Shown: positions 40,955 to 50,329 of the stretch, piece by piece
Numbering within the stretch: the stretch's first letter is position 1
Layout of the letters: every line of letters begins with the position of its first letter
Source of the DNA: Epiperipatus broadwayi
Lineage: Eukaryota; Onychophora; Udeonychophora; Euonychophora; Peripatidae
Assembly (NCBI GenBank): GCA_028023455.1
Contig: JAQFVV010006199.1
Span: 1,492,001 to 1,556,000, forward strand
Length of the DNA stretch: 64,000 nt
Direction: 5' to 3'
Notes under the pieces: model-generated
Seen by the model: only the letters and a program-made list of their open reading frames with translations
Databases searched by the model: none
What the model was told of the DNA's origin: nothing
Program-made: the position numbers and the translations under genes

Positions 40955-41307
40955 TAAAGAAACTAGATCTGAATACAAACTCTGAGCGTTTATGAAACAA
41001 TTTCTATTCAGCTTGCAAGCGTGAATTTTTTAGACACGTAATGTCTTCAAACTCAGCATAGCAAACCAGATAGCTACATGGGTCTGATCTCAGTTCAGCA
41101 TCACCACATAGTAGAAGCCTCTGCAATCTATATCATTGCAAGAAAGACCTCAAAGGTACATTTATGATAAACAAAAATGCAAGTTAAAAAACTTGCTAAC
41201 GCTTGTATTTATGTCCACAGATGGCGTCCTACCAAGACTGCCAATCAAGCGTATGTTTTGTTTACATAAACGTCAGAGTAGTTAGTATTCACTATCTCTA
41301 ACTATAA

Positions 41308-41363
41308 TTCCATTTTCAGATCATGATTTCAAGCTATTTGCTATCGTCAGTGAAAGACAGGAA
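41308..41363 (-). ncRNA. Hammerhead ribozyme, unit L5, one stem I change
   Basis: Core intact. One change (CCATTTTCAG instead of CCACTTTCAG on the plus strand) converts the last G-C pair of proximal stem I to an A-C mismatch, so this copy may cleave less well. Confidence 0.8.
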
Positions 41364-41715
41364 TAAAGAAACTAGATCTGAATACAAACTCTGAGCGTTT
41401 ATGAAACAATTTCTATTCAGCTTGCAAGCGTGAATTTTTTAGACACGTAATGTCTTCAAACTCAGCATAGCAAACCAGATAGCTACATGGGTCTGATCTC
41501 AGTTCAGCATCACCACATAGTAGAAGCCTCTGCAATCTATATCATTGCAAGAAAGACCTCAAAGGTACATTTATGATAAACAAAAATGCAAGTTAAAAAC
41601 TTGCTAACGCTTGTATTTATGTCCACAGATGGCATCCTACCAAGACTGCCAATCAAGCGTATGTTTTGTTTACATAAACGTCAGAGTAGTTAGTATTCAC
41701 TATCTCTAACTATAA

Positions 41716-41771
41716 TTCCACTTTCAGATCATGATTTCAAGCTATTTGCTATCGTCAGTGAAAGACAGGAA
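41716..41771 (-). ncRNA. Hammerhead ribozyme, unit L6
   Basis: Identical motif, 408 bp after L5, in a GGCATCC-variant unit. Confidence 0.85.
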
Positions 41772-42124
41772 TAAAGAAACTAGATCTGAATACAAACTCT
41801 GAGCGTTTATGAAACAATTTCTATTCAGCTTGCAAGCGTGAATTTTTTAGACACGTAATGTCTTCAAACTCAGCATAGCAAACCAGATAGCTACATGGGT
41901 CTGATCTCAGTTCAGCATCACCACATAGTAGAAGCCTCTGCAATCTATATCATTGCAAGAAAGACCTCAAAGGTACATTTATGATAAACAAAAATGCAAG
42001 TTAAAAAACTTGCTAACGCTTGTATTTATGTCCACAGATGGCGTCCTACCAAGACTGCCAATCAAGCGTATGTTTTGTTTACATAAACGTCAGAGTAGTT
42101 AGTATTCACTATCTCTAACTATAA

Positions 42125-42180
42125 TTCCACTTTCAGATCATGATTTCAAGCTATTTGCTATCGTCAGTGAAAGACAGGAA
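42125..42180 (-). ncRNA. Hammerhead ribozyme, unit L7
   Basis: Identical motif, 409 bp after L6, in the last left-arm unit, 65 bp before the inversion breakpoint. Confidence 0.85.
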
Positions 42181-42235
42181 TAAAGAAACTAGATCTGAAT
42201 ACAAACTCTGAGCGTTTATGAAACAATTTCTATTC

Positions 42236-42258
42236 AGCTTGCAAGCTTTCTTGCAATG
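42236..42258. other. Inversion breakpoint of the retrozyme array
   Basis: At CAGCTTGCAAGC the left-arm unit breaks off and continues as TTTCTTGCAATG, which belongs to the opposite strand of the unit about 110 bp away. The joined pieces share TTGCAA, so a microhomology-driven template switch is plausible. The short loop-less turn means the two arms can pair over about 1.6 kb. Confidence 0.85.
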
Positions 42259-42437
42259 ATATAGATTGCAGAGGCTTCTACTATGTGGTGATGCTGAACT
42301 GAGATCAGACCCATGTAGCTATCTGTTTTGCTATGCTGAGTTTGAAGACATTACGTGTCTAAAAAATTCACGCTTGCAAGCTGAATAGAAATTGTTTCAT
42401 AAATGCTCAGAGTTTGTATTCAGATCTAGTTTCTTTA

Positions 42438-42493
42438 TTTCTGTCTTTCACTGACGATAGCAAATAGCTTGAAATCATGATCTGAAAGTGGAA
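42438..42493 (+). ncRNA. Hammerhead ribozyme, unit R1
   Basis: First ribozyme of the right arm, core CTGACGA at 42451-42457. Distal stem I reads TTTC instead of TTCC, giving a U-G pair with GGAA; this still pairs. Predicted cleavage follows C42482. Confidence 0.83.
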
Positions 42494-42845
42494 TTATAGT
42501 TAGAGATAGTGAATACTAACTACTCTGACGTTTATGTAAACAAAACATACGCTTGATTGGCAGTCTTGGTAGGACGCCATCTGTGGACATAAATACAAGC
42601 GTTAGCAAGTTTTTTAACTTGCATTTTTGTTTATCATAAATGTACCTTTGAGGTCTTTCTTGCAATGATATAGATTGCAGAGGCTTCTACTATGTGGTGA
42701 TGCTGAACTGAGATCAGACCCATGTAGCTATCTGGTTTGCTATGCTGAGTTTGAAGACATTACGTGTCTAAAAATTCACGCTTGCAAGCTGAATAGAAAT
42801 TGTTTCATAAACGCTCAGAGTTTGTATTCAGATCTAGTTTCTTTA

Positions 42846-42901
42846 TTCCTGTCTTTCACTGACGATAGCAAATAGCTTGAAATCATGATCTGAAAGTGGA
42901 A
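42846..42901 (+). ncRNA. Type-I hammerhead ribozyme, unit R2 (reference copy)
   Basis: Stem I: distal TTCC (42846-42849) pairs with GGAA (42898-42901), extendable by an A-T pair; an internal TGT/T loop follows; proximal CTTTCA (42853-42858) pairs perfectly with TGAAAG (42891-42896). Core: CTGACGA (42859-42865) and GAAA (42879-42882). Stem II is 3 bp (AGC/GCT) closing an AAATA loop, with a T-T mismatch at its base, the one unusual point. Stem III plus flanks reads ATCATGAT (42882-42889), self-complementary with no loop, the type that works through dimers. The triplet before the scissile bond is ATC, so cleavage is expected after C42890. Cleavage at successive units would release RNAs of 408-410 nt with 5'-OH and 2',3'-cyclic phosphate ends. 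Catalysis is inferred from structure. Confidence 0.88.
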
Positions 42902-43254
42902 TTATAGTTAGAGATAGTGAATACTAACTACTCTGACGTTTATGTAAACAAAACATACGCTTGATTGGCAGTCTTGGTAGGACGCCATCTGTGGACATAA
43001 ATACAAGCGTTAGCAAGTTTTTTAACTTGCATTTTTGTTTATCATAAATGTACCTTTGAGGTCTTTCTTGCAATGATATAGATTGCAGAGGCTTCTACTA
43101 TGTGGTGATGCTGAACTGACATCAGACCCATGTAGCTATCTGGTTTGCTATGCTGAGTTTGAAGACATTACGTGTCTAAAAAATTCACGCTTGCAAGCTG
43201 AATAGAAATTGTTTCATAAACGCTCAGAGTTTGTATTCAGATCTAGTTTCTTTA

Positions 43255-43310
43255 TTCCTGTCTTTCACTGACGATAGCAAATAGCTTGAAATCATGATCT
43301 GAAAGTGGAA
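43255..43310 (+). ncRNA. Hammerhead ribozyme, unit R3
   Basis: Identical motif; core CTGACGA at 43268-43274, cleavage expected after C43299. Confidence 0.85.
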
Positions 43311-43664
43311 TTATAGTTAGAGATAGTGAATACTAACTACTCTGACGTTTATGTAAACAAAACATACGCTTGATTGGCAGTCTTGGTAGGACGCCATCTG
43401 TGGACATAAATACAAGCGTTAGCAAGTTTTTTTAACTTGCATTTTTGTTTATCATAAATGTACCTTTGAGGTCTTTCTTGCAATGATATAGATTGCAGAG
43501 GCTTCTACTATGTGGTGATGCTGAACTGAGATCAGACCCATGTAGCTATCTGGTTTGCTATGCTGAGTTTGAAGACATTACGTGTCTAAAAAATTCACAC
43601 TTGCAAGCTGAATAGAAATTGTTTCATAAACGCTCAGAGTTTGTATTCAGATCTAGTTTCTTTA

Positions 43665-43720
43665 TTCCTGTCTTTCACTGACGATAGCAAATAGCTTGAA
43701 ATCATGATCTGAAAGTGGAA
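43665..43720 (+). ncRNA. Hammerhead ribozyme, unit R4
   Basis: Identical motif; core CTGACGA at 43678-43684, cleavage expected after C43709. It is the last copy before the array ends. Confidence 0.85.
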
Positions 43721-43866
43721 TTATAGTTAGAGATAGTGAATACTAACTACTCTGACGTTTATGTAAACAAAACATACGCTTGATTGGCAGTCTTGGTAGG
43801 ACGCCATCTGTGGACATAAATACAAGCGTTAGCAAGTTTTTTAACTTGCATTTTTGTTTATCATAT

Positions 43867-45049
43867 ATATATAAATAGCAATTACTTCTATTTTATTAAT
43901 TAAGTTTATTTCAATCATATACAATCCTACCTTCATAATTTATATATCTATATTTAAGAGTATCTATATACCTTGGGGAAAATAAAGCGTTCGTCTTACT
44001 ATTGTTAAAATAATTTGTCATTAAATATTTTGTCATAGGTTTAAATATAATCAAATGTATTTTATGTATTTTCACGACCATAATGGCAGGAAAATAGTTT
44101 GTATTTATATCTGTAATGAATCTCAGAACACTCCCCTAATATATGTTAGTCACCACATTTCTGAACCGTAAATCAAAGCGTTAATGGCAATTTTATGTAA
44201 CTTCTTTCTAATAACTGATTGGCATCTTAATATTAGACCCACCAAAGATGTGTGTTTATTTGTAATATATTATTTAGCTAATGAAGAGCATATGAGAAAT
44301 AATAGCGTGAATGACACTGTAATTATCTACCACTTGCTCATTCACGCACATACTAATGTACTTAATTTATAAATGTATAATAATTTGTCAGTATATTAAA
44401 ATATATTATTGTCTAACTTATTTGAGTAGTTTGAATTCCTTTTCCTCCACTTCCACATATTACAGCCATGCTTATCTATTATTTTAATATAGTCATAGGT
44501 AATAGATGTCTCATTGTTTTGCTCAGCTTTGCTAGTCGGCCGGATTAAAATTAATTCTCATGTGCCATCACTATTATGTTATTCATTATGTGTTTGATCT
44601 GGGGCTTAGAGAGTGGGTTCGAATTCTGGCTGGTCCCTGACCTAAATCTTGGGCTTGACTGGGTTTGAAGTACATTTTGTGAGTTCCAGCTCATGTTAGA
44701 TGGATAAACATGTTTTGACTTGCACAATATATATATATGTTTCAACATAATATACGTATTCAATTTTAAGAAAAACTATAAAATTATTACAAATTTAGAA
44801 ATAATATTTTAAAGTCTATTCAAATATTTTATATGCCTGTGTTTTTCTCTTCAGATTTTTTTTAATATAATGTGATTATAGCTCATTCAGTAATGGAATC
44901 ACTCAAATAAATAACCACGTACTTGAGAACTTAATCTAAAAGTTATTTTACTGATGTGATACTAAATAATTATATCATTTAATAAATATTGCATAAAATA
45001 TATTGATTTCAAAGTAAATAAAATGTAAGAAAGTTAATAAATTCTATGA
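43867..45049. other. Non-coding stretch
   Basis: No gene is supportable. GTGGGTTCGAATTC at about 44614-44627 is a good B-box match, but no A-box at tRNA distance was found; the nearby (TA)n at 44729-44739 is similar to the setting of the SINE heads at 37.3 and 39.1 kb. The open frame 44184-44372 has no recognisable domain. Confidence 0.45.
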
Positions 45050-45195
45050 AAATATATAATTGTTAATTAGAGAAGATATTAATTAGTATTAAAGTTTATC
45101 GGCTTAATGTTTTCGAGGATTCCATGCCTCATATTCATAGCCTTCATAAAATGTATAATAAAATATGCAAATACAAATATTCAAATAAGCTAGTA

Positions 45196-46398
45196 TTACG
45201 TAGCCCATTTCTTCGAGATCTCGAAGCAAGTATCCTTTCTATTAATGGCATGGATGTTTCCATTGATGTAAAATGCCTCCTTTATTTTTCTTTTGTGATC
45301 ATTTGATTCTGAGCACAATATTATGGGATTGGCAGGTGTGAAGTTGTGTCCAGATTGTTTAGCATGCTCCAAGAATACAGAGGATGTGTTGCTGTTTTTC
45401 TGAGCTCCGTTAAATGTGTAAATATGTTGACCCAGTCTAGTATTGATTGTAGCTTTTGTTTCACCATAATATATAGCATGGCATCCAGCCTGAGGGCAGG
45501 CAATAGAGTACACCACGTGTGGGGTGAACGATCGATCAATGTGGTCTTTAGAGTTGTTAAGCAATCTATTAGAATTAGGTGGAGTTCTAACTGCTATGTT
45601 AAATTTATCGTTTAATGCTTTCATTAGTTTGTTAGATATTTTAGGAATGTAGGGGATTGTTATTCTAGGTAGATTGGTGCGAGGTACATTATTGTTTATT
45701 GTATTATTAAATTTTATGATTTTATTTTTAATAGCTTTGAATTTGAACCCTGCTGCTAATAGATCTTTAATATAGTTGTTTATGTTTTCTTTCCTGTCTG
45801 CTTCATATTTACATAAATAAAAGTTTCTAAACAAAAATGCATTAAGGCCAGCAAATTTATGCGATGCAGGTGAGTTAGAGTTAGGGTGGATACAGCTGCG
45901 AATTTCAAATGGTTTAACAATCATTTTGTAATCTATTAAGTGGCAATTTCTCGATAAAGAGAGTTCGAGATATTTAAGTTCTTTATTATTTTCATATGTG
46001 ATGGTGATTGAAAGTTTGGTTAAGTTTTGTAAATCACGTAGTATATTTAAAGTATTATCTTTAGAGGTTATGATAAAGATATCGTCTACATAACGAATAT
46101 ATGTAAAGTCTTGGTTGATATTGTGATATTTTGGAAGGATCGGTAGCTCGTATTTATTTAAATATATGCTAGATAAAACACCACTGATAGGAAGGCCCAT
46201 GGGCCATCCATCTTGCATTGTGTACCACTTGTTTTCAAAGAGTGTAAATATATGTGAATCAAGCCATGACAGGAAAGCAATAATGAATTTAACTCTTTCA
46301 CTAGGGCAATGTGCTCGCAGTAGCTCTTCGTGTACTATTTGGATAGATGCTTTTTGATTAATTGATCCGTATAGTTCCTTCACATCCATTGTAGCCAT
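45196..46398 (-). pseudogene. PLE reverse transcriptase fingers/palm plus GIY-YIG endonuclease (400 codons)
   Basis: RT motif A is MDVKELYGSI (residues 4-13), motif B QDGWPMGLPISG (62-73), and the catalytic motif C YVDDI (103-107). A linker follows, then the GIY-YIG nuclease at about residues 295-352: VYSIACP (first half), C301 and C306 (conserved in PLEs), YYGET (310-314, the YIG half), R321 and a downstream FLEHAKQSGH segment. The order RT then C-terminal GIY-YIG is diagnostic of canonical PLEs. The ORF itself is uninterrupted, but upstream in-frame sequence (PNFGSYTINSS...) shows that the protein once continued N-terminally, so the first ATG is not the true start. The element cannot make a full product as it stands. 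Confidence 0.88.
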
Positions 46399-46457
46399 AA
46401 TTGAAGTCTGAGAGATTTGAGTATTTTTGATTTTGGAGATGAATTGGAGAGACGAGT

Positions 46458-47046
46458 TTATCGTGTATGAGCCAAAATTAGGTAATCTATAAGTAATTGA
46501 TTGATTAATTTGGCTGCTTCAAAATAATGCACACCACCGAAATCCATCATCAATCTAAGTGGTTCGCCTGTTTTATGTAGTTTTAAATTGGCAAACATTC
46601 GGGGGGGGGGGGGGTCTAGTGGCAGAAGGGTAAATCCTGTAATATTCGGCTTTAGTAATCCCTTTATCCTTGAAAGTCCGAAGCACACTGTTAATAAATT
46701 TATCTCGATCTAGTTTAATATTAAAAGAGTTATCATGCACCAACTTTAATATTTTAATTTGGTCGTGCATTTTATTTTTATAGTCTGTGTTATTTAGCAA
46801 AACAAAACGATTGCCTTTGTCTTCTTTGAGACAAGTAATATTGTGTGTTTTGAAATATTGTTTGGTATTTAATATACTTTTATTCCATGCCTTTCCTTCT
46901 TTATCAACCAAATTGTTATTTAATAGTTTAGATATATCGGTGATGATTGCATCTCTTTGTATATTGTTAATGAGACTTGCATGAATTGTTTTGTATAAAA
47001 GAGTATAATATTGTCTGAGTGCATTTATATTGTTTAAGATCATCAT
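46458..47046 (-). pseudogene. PLE N-terminal/RT-finger region, two overlapping frames
   Basis: Frame 46573-47046 (157 codons) carries the PLE N-terminal region with KEDKGNRFVLLNNTDY (a common RT0-like patch) and ends as YRIYPSATRPPPPP. Frame 46458-46688 continues past the G14/C14 run with PRMFANLKLHKTGEPLR, the usual PLE motif around K-x-H-K-x-x-x-P-L-R. The C run encodes proline in either frame, which hides the frameshift. Confidence 0.8.
46601..46614 (+). repeat. G14 homopolymer within the PLE
   Basis: Fourteen G on the plus strand in otherwise AT-rich DNA, at the frame break of the PLE coding region. It may be real slippage or a sequencing/assembly error. Confidence 0.9.
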
Positions 47047-47050
47047 GTCT

Positions 47051-50000
47051 TTTTAATTTTTTATCTTATGGGATATGTTAGATGTAAAACTTTGCATGAT
47101 TGTTTTTTTTTTGATAGAGTAATAAAAAATATATACATATTTAGAACAATTGAGTGAAAAATTATAAGGTTTAAGAATATATAAGCAAGCGTAAAAAGTT
47201 CACTTGATTAAAAAAAAAAAAAGAAATCGGAAAACTTATTATGAAAAATTCTATTTTGTATAGTTAGATAAAAGAAACATTCAGGCTGGTTAAAAAAACA
47301 CTATAATTAAGTGTTACTTAATTAGGTTTTGTAATTGAAGGATTATCTCATAATTTGTCTAAAATAACCTACAATTAGAGATTATTTATGCTAAAGAAAA
47401 TGACTTTCAATAAGCAAGAGGGTGGGCTTGTTGGCTAGAAAAACGTTTTGTCAATTTTAGAAAGTCTATATAAAGAAATTAAAATTGATAATTATTTCAT
47501 TATTTTTTGAATTCAGACCTTTTTCAGAGGAACATTTATTCAGATTGATTTAATCTGAAGATATTGATAATGATTAGTCTGGAAGAAGCTTGTTTCTGTT
47601 GTTGGTGCATTAACTCATTTAAATGAAGTAATATCTAATGCAAGGAATTCAAAGAGAACCTATTTTGGAGATTAGGAAGTTAAAGAATAGAGTAAAGAAA
47701 TATTAAATGATTACTATATGAAGGCAAAACTATACTAGAAAAGTCTATATTTTTACAAATTTACCTGGCCAATAAGTTTACAAATTATTTTTAACTCATT
47801 TTTTCTTATTATATATATTGTTATTATTTAGTAATAGATTATTATAATATATATTAATTCAATTTATTGGAAATGTATATTTTTATTTGGTAGTAAATTT
47901 ATTTGTATGTGTCAGTGAGATATATAGCAGATTAAAAGTGATTAATGAAAATTTTTTTTTTTTTTTTAAGAATATGCCATTAGTCCTGGGATTTATTTTT
48001 ATTATATTTGTGTGCACACATACAATCATGGATAATATTTTATTAATCAAATCATTTTAATAAGTTATTTATATTTGTGATTTAAAACTAAATTTAAGGC
48101 ATATTTCATTAAATGACTTTTTTTATGTTCTTAAGTGTTTTTATGTTCTAGGCTGAAAAATAAGTTGGTATGTTAACAATAAAGGAATAAGGATATTATG
48201 ATATGAAAGTAATACTTCATCATGTATACTTTTTTATTAAAGGAAGTAATGATGTAGGAATCTTTTCAGTATATCCTGTTTATAATTAAAGTTATTAAAT
48301 GATACAACTTTTAGTTTAATCCTCATATAGATAGTTGTAAATTGTTGATGATCAGGAAATATAGCTCATATTTTTTTTACAATTCTTCAATATCATCATT
48401 TCAAAATTGGAAAATATGATTTTATTATCATCATCATTGTAATCACTAATTGAGAACTGAATTCCAGATCTCTTCCATGCTTAACATAATATTTAATACC
48501 TTTTTCACACCAATATATTAATAATGCTCAATGTGGAATACTTATAAGCATTTATCCATACTTCATTCCGTTATCTAAAATGTCCAACAATTTGGCATTC
48601 TTCATAATTTTTTTTTAGGAATATATTTTCATGTAAATCCATTTTTTTCTCATTCTGCCATACATATATTATAGATTTTCATGGTTATAAGATGATAATG
48701 TTGGCAATTTAATTCAGTGAAGGAATTTTCTGTTTCAGTGGATGAAGGCCTCTTTAGAGATTTTAGAAACTTCAAGCAGTATTTTTTGTGTGCTGGATGG
48801 AATATATATATATATATGTGTGTGTGCGTGTAAATATAAAATTAAGTGCATGATCGAAGATTAATTTTCTTCTGCACGATTATATATTTGAAGTTTAAAA
48901 AGTGAATAAAAATCATTAAATTGTCTCTATCTGTAATTTTAATATCATTATGTTCTCCATCATTCTTAAAAAATAGTGGGTTGAAATTCATTGTAAATGC
49001 ATTTTATTGAAGTAAGCGATTTCAATATTCTATAGTCTGTACATCAGAAATTATTAAAGTTGATGATGATGGTTTTAAATACTGATACTAGAATAAATTG
49101 GATTAAAGTAATGATTAATGATTAAACTACCACCCCCGATTACTTGTTTTTGTAGTCATCATAACTTTTCTTTAGGCAGAACATGTACAAAGAGAAATAA
49201 AGATCTAATATCTAATAGGATATATATCTTTTCATATTAACTTTATTGTTTTCTTTTTGTTTAGGCAGCATCTATATAAAATAATATTGTTAATTACAGA
49301 ATTAGATTTACAGCAAAAAGATAATATTAAACAGCATAGAAAAACGTTCTATAGTTATTAATTACTCCCATGTATAAGATTTCCAAAAGTTGACATTTAT
49401 TTTTAAAATAAATATATAATTCGGTTTTATGTGTGAGAATAAAAAAATAGTATCATTTAAAATTTTTGTTGTAATTAAAATGTTTTATAATTTAATTTAT
49501 ATATGTTTGAGGTACATTAATATGTGAGCACCGTAATTTATAGAACAATAAATACTGTATTTATTTTTAAATATTCTAAAAATGGTATTTCAGCTAACCT
49601 TTGAAAGCAAGTAGTGCTAGTGTTACTTTTTTCCACCGACAGTGAATTTATTTCAGTATTAAATATATTTTTGTTTGTTTTATAATTTACAATAACTATT
49701 TATCAAGTTTTTTTTCTTTCTTTTTTTAATCTTTTATATTTTGCCTACAATATTTAGTTTTTTACATAGAGATTTAATATGTTATTCAATAATATACTAT
49801 TTCGGTATAGATTATGAAGAGGGCTTGTAAAAAAACAAACAACAAACTTATTTTCTACATCTAACACTGAATTGATTTTATAAATCAGTTTAGAAATAGT
49901 TTCTATCGCTTTTTAAAATATATTTGTTATGAGCAGGGCAAATTCCTAACGTCCACTTCATCTTTGCAGCTGTTATTACTATATGATTATTCATATAGTA

Positions 50001-50320
50001 TACTAACATGAATGAGCTTCTCATCAATACATATTAGTCAGTGTGGTGAGTTAATTGGCTTTTTACTTCTGAGTTTAAGATCAAGAAACATCATGGTCTT
50101 TCTTCTCACTTGCCTGATAAGGCAAAATGAATGTGTGTGTGAATGAAAAAGTTTTTTTAATAGATATATACAATCATGACAGACAAAAATAAATCATAGT
50201 TCTTATTTCCAGAAGGCTGCAAAGTCACCTGCCAAGGCAGCAGTTGGTAGCTAAAAGCAGAGGGTGCTAAGAATATACTGATTGCGGATGCAGGCTGCCA
50301 TTTGATTATGCTTTTTATTT
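47051..50320. other. AT-rich non-coding stretch
   Basis: No gene is supportable; stop codons are frequent in all frames. Microsatellite (TA)n(TG)n at about 48803-48831, A/T runs at 47212-47223 and 47951-47969. Confidence 0.5.
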
Positions 50321-50329
50321 AGTTACTTA

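Larger units (their letters stand above)
39574..42245 (-). repeat. Left arm of the retrozyme array, about 6.5 units
   Basis: Seven unit starts; the seventh unit is cut at 42245. Ribozymes lie on the minus strand. Unit variants: GATGGCGTCC in most, GATGGCATCC in units 4 and 6 (about 40812 and 41630). The junction between units 2 and 3 (about 40354-40382) differs from all others: instead of the usual AAAAATGCAAGTT it reads CGTTAGCAAG-TTTTTT-AACTTGCTAACG, a perfect small palindrome. Confidence 0.9.
39574..43866. mobile_element. Hammerhead-ribozyme retrozyme-like array with internal inversion
   Basis: The array has about 10.5 units of 408-410 bp, nearly identical to one another and far less AT-rich than the flanks. 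Units begin at about 39574, 39983, 40393, 40802, 41211, 41619 and 42028 in one orientation (GTCCACAGATGGC start). From 42246 the unit runs in the opposite orientation, its corresponding edges ending at 42590, 42998, 43407 and 43817. Each full unit carries a type-I hammerhead ribozyme. Known animal retrozymes are tandem repeats of a few hundred bp with hammerheads that release unit-length RNA, later circularised; no protein is encoded. Both outer edges abut (TA)n. The bare similarity of the copies suggests recent amplification or homogenisation. Assignment as a retrozyme (rather than an ordinary satellite) is an inference. Confidence 0.85.
42246..43866 (+). repeat. Right arm of the retrozyme array, about 4 inverted units
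   Basis: Same 409 bp unit in reverse orientation relative to the left arm, ribozymes on the plus strand. The array stops in TTTGTTTATCAT, followed by (TA)n at 43865. The first unit (42246-42590) lacks its beginning because of the inversion breakpoint. Confidence 0.9.
45050..47050 (-). mobile_element. Penelope-like element, decayed but nearly full RT/GIY-YIG coding
   Basis: About 2 kb on the minus strand: an N-terminal frame (46573-47046), a short middle frame (46458-46688) and a long frame (45196-46398), all parts of one PLE polyprotein separated by frameshifts at the G14 tract (46601-46614) and near 46470. About 145 bp of 3' UTR is shared with the copy at 6.1 kb, which sets the 3' end at about 45050. 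I could not find terminal repeats for this copy. Confidence 0.8.

Noticed and set aside
42675-42875. 66-codon open frame inside the ribozyme array
   Set aside because: It exists only because one A is missing from an A-run near 42770; other units do not keep it open.
39574-43866. CRISPR array or ordinary coding tandem repeat
   Set aside because: Units are 409 bp without a repeat/spacer pattern and the setting is eukaryotic; no frame is conserved across units.
44614-44627. tRNA gene based on a good B-box (GTGGGTTCGAATTC)
   Set aside because: No A-box at the correct distance and no cloverleaf could be drawn.
45124-46984. Plus-strand open frames at 45124-45306, 45346-45615, 46166-46357 and 46787-46984
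   Set aside because: They are antisense shadows of the PLE coding sequence on the minus strand.
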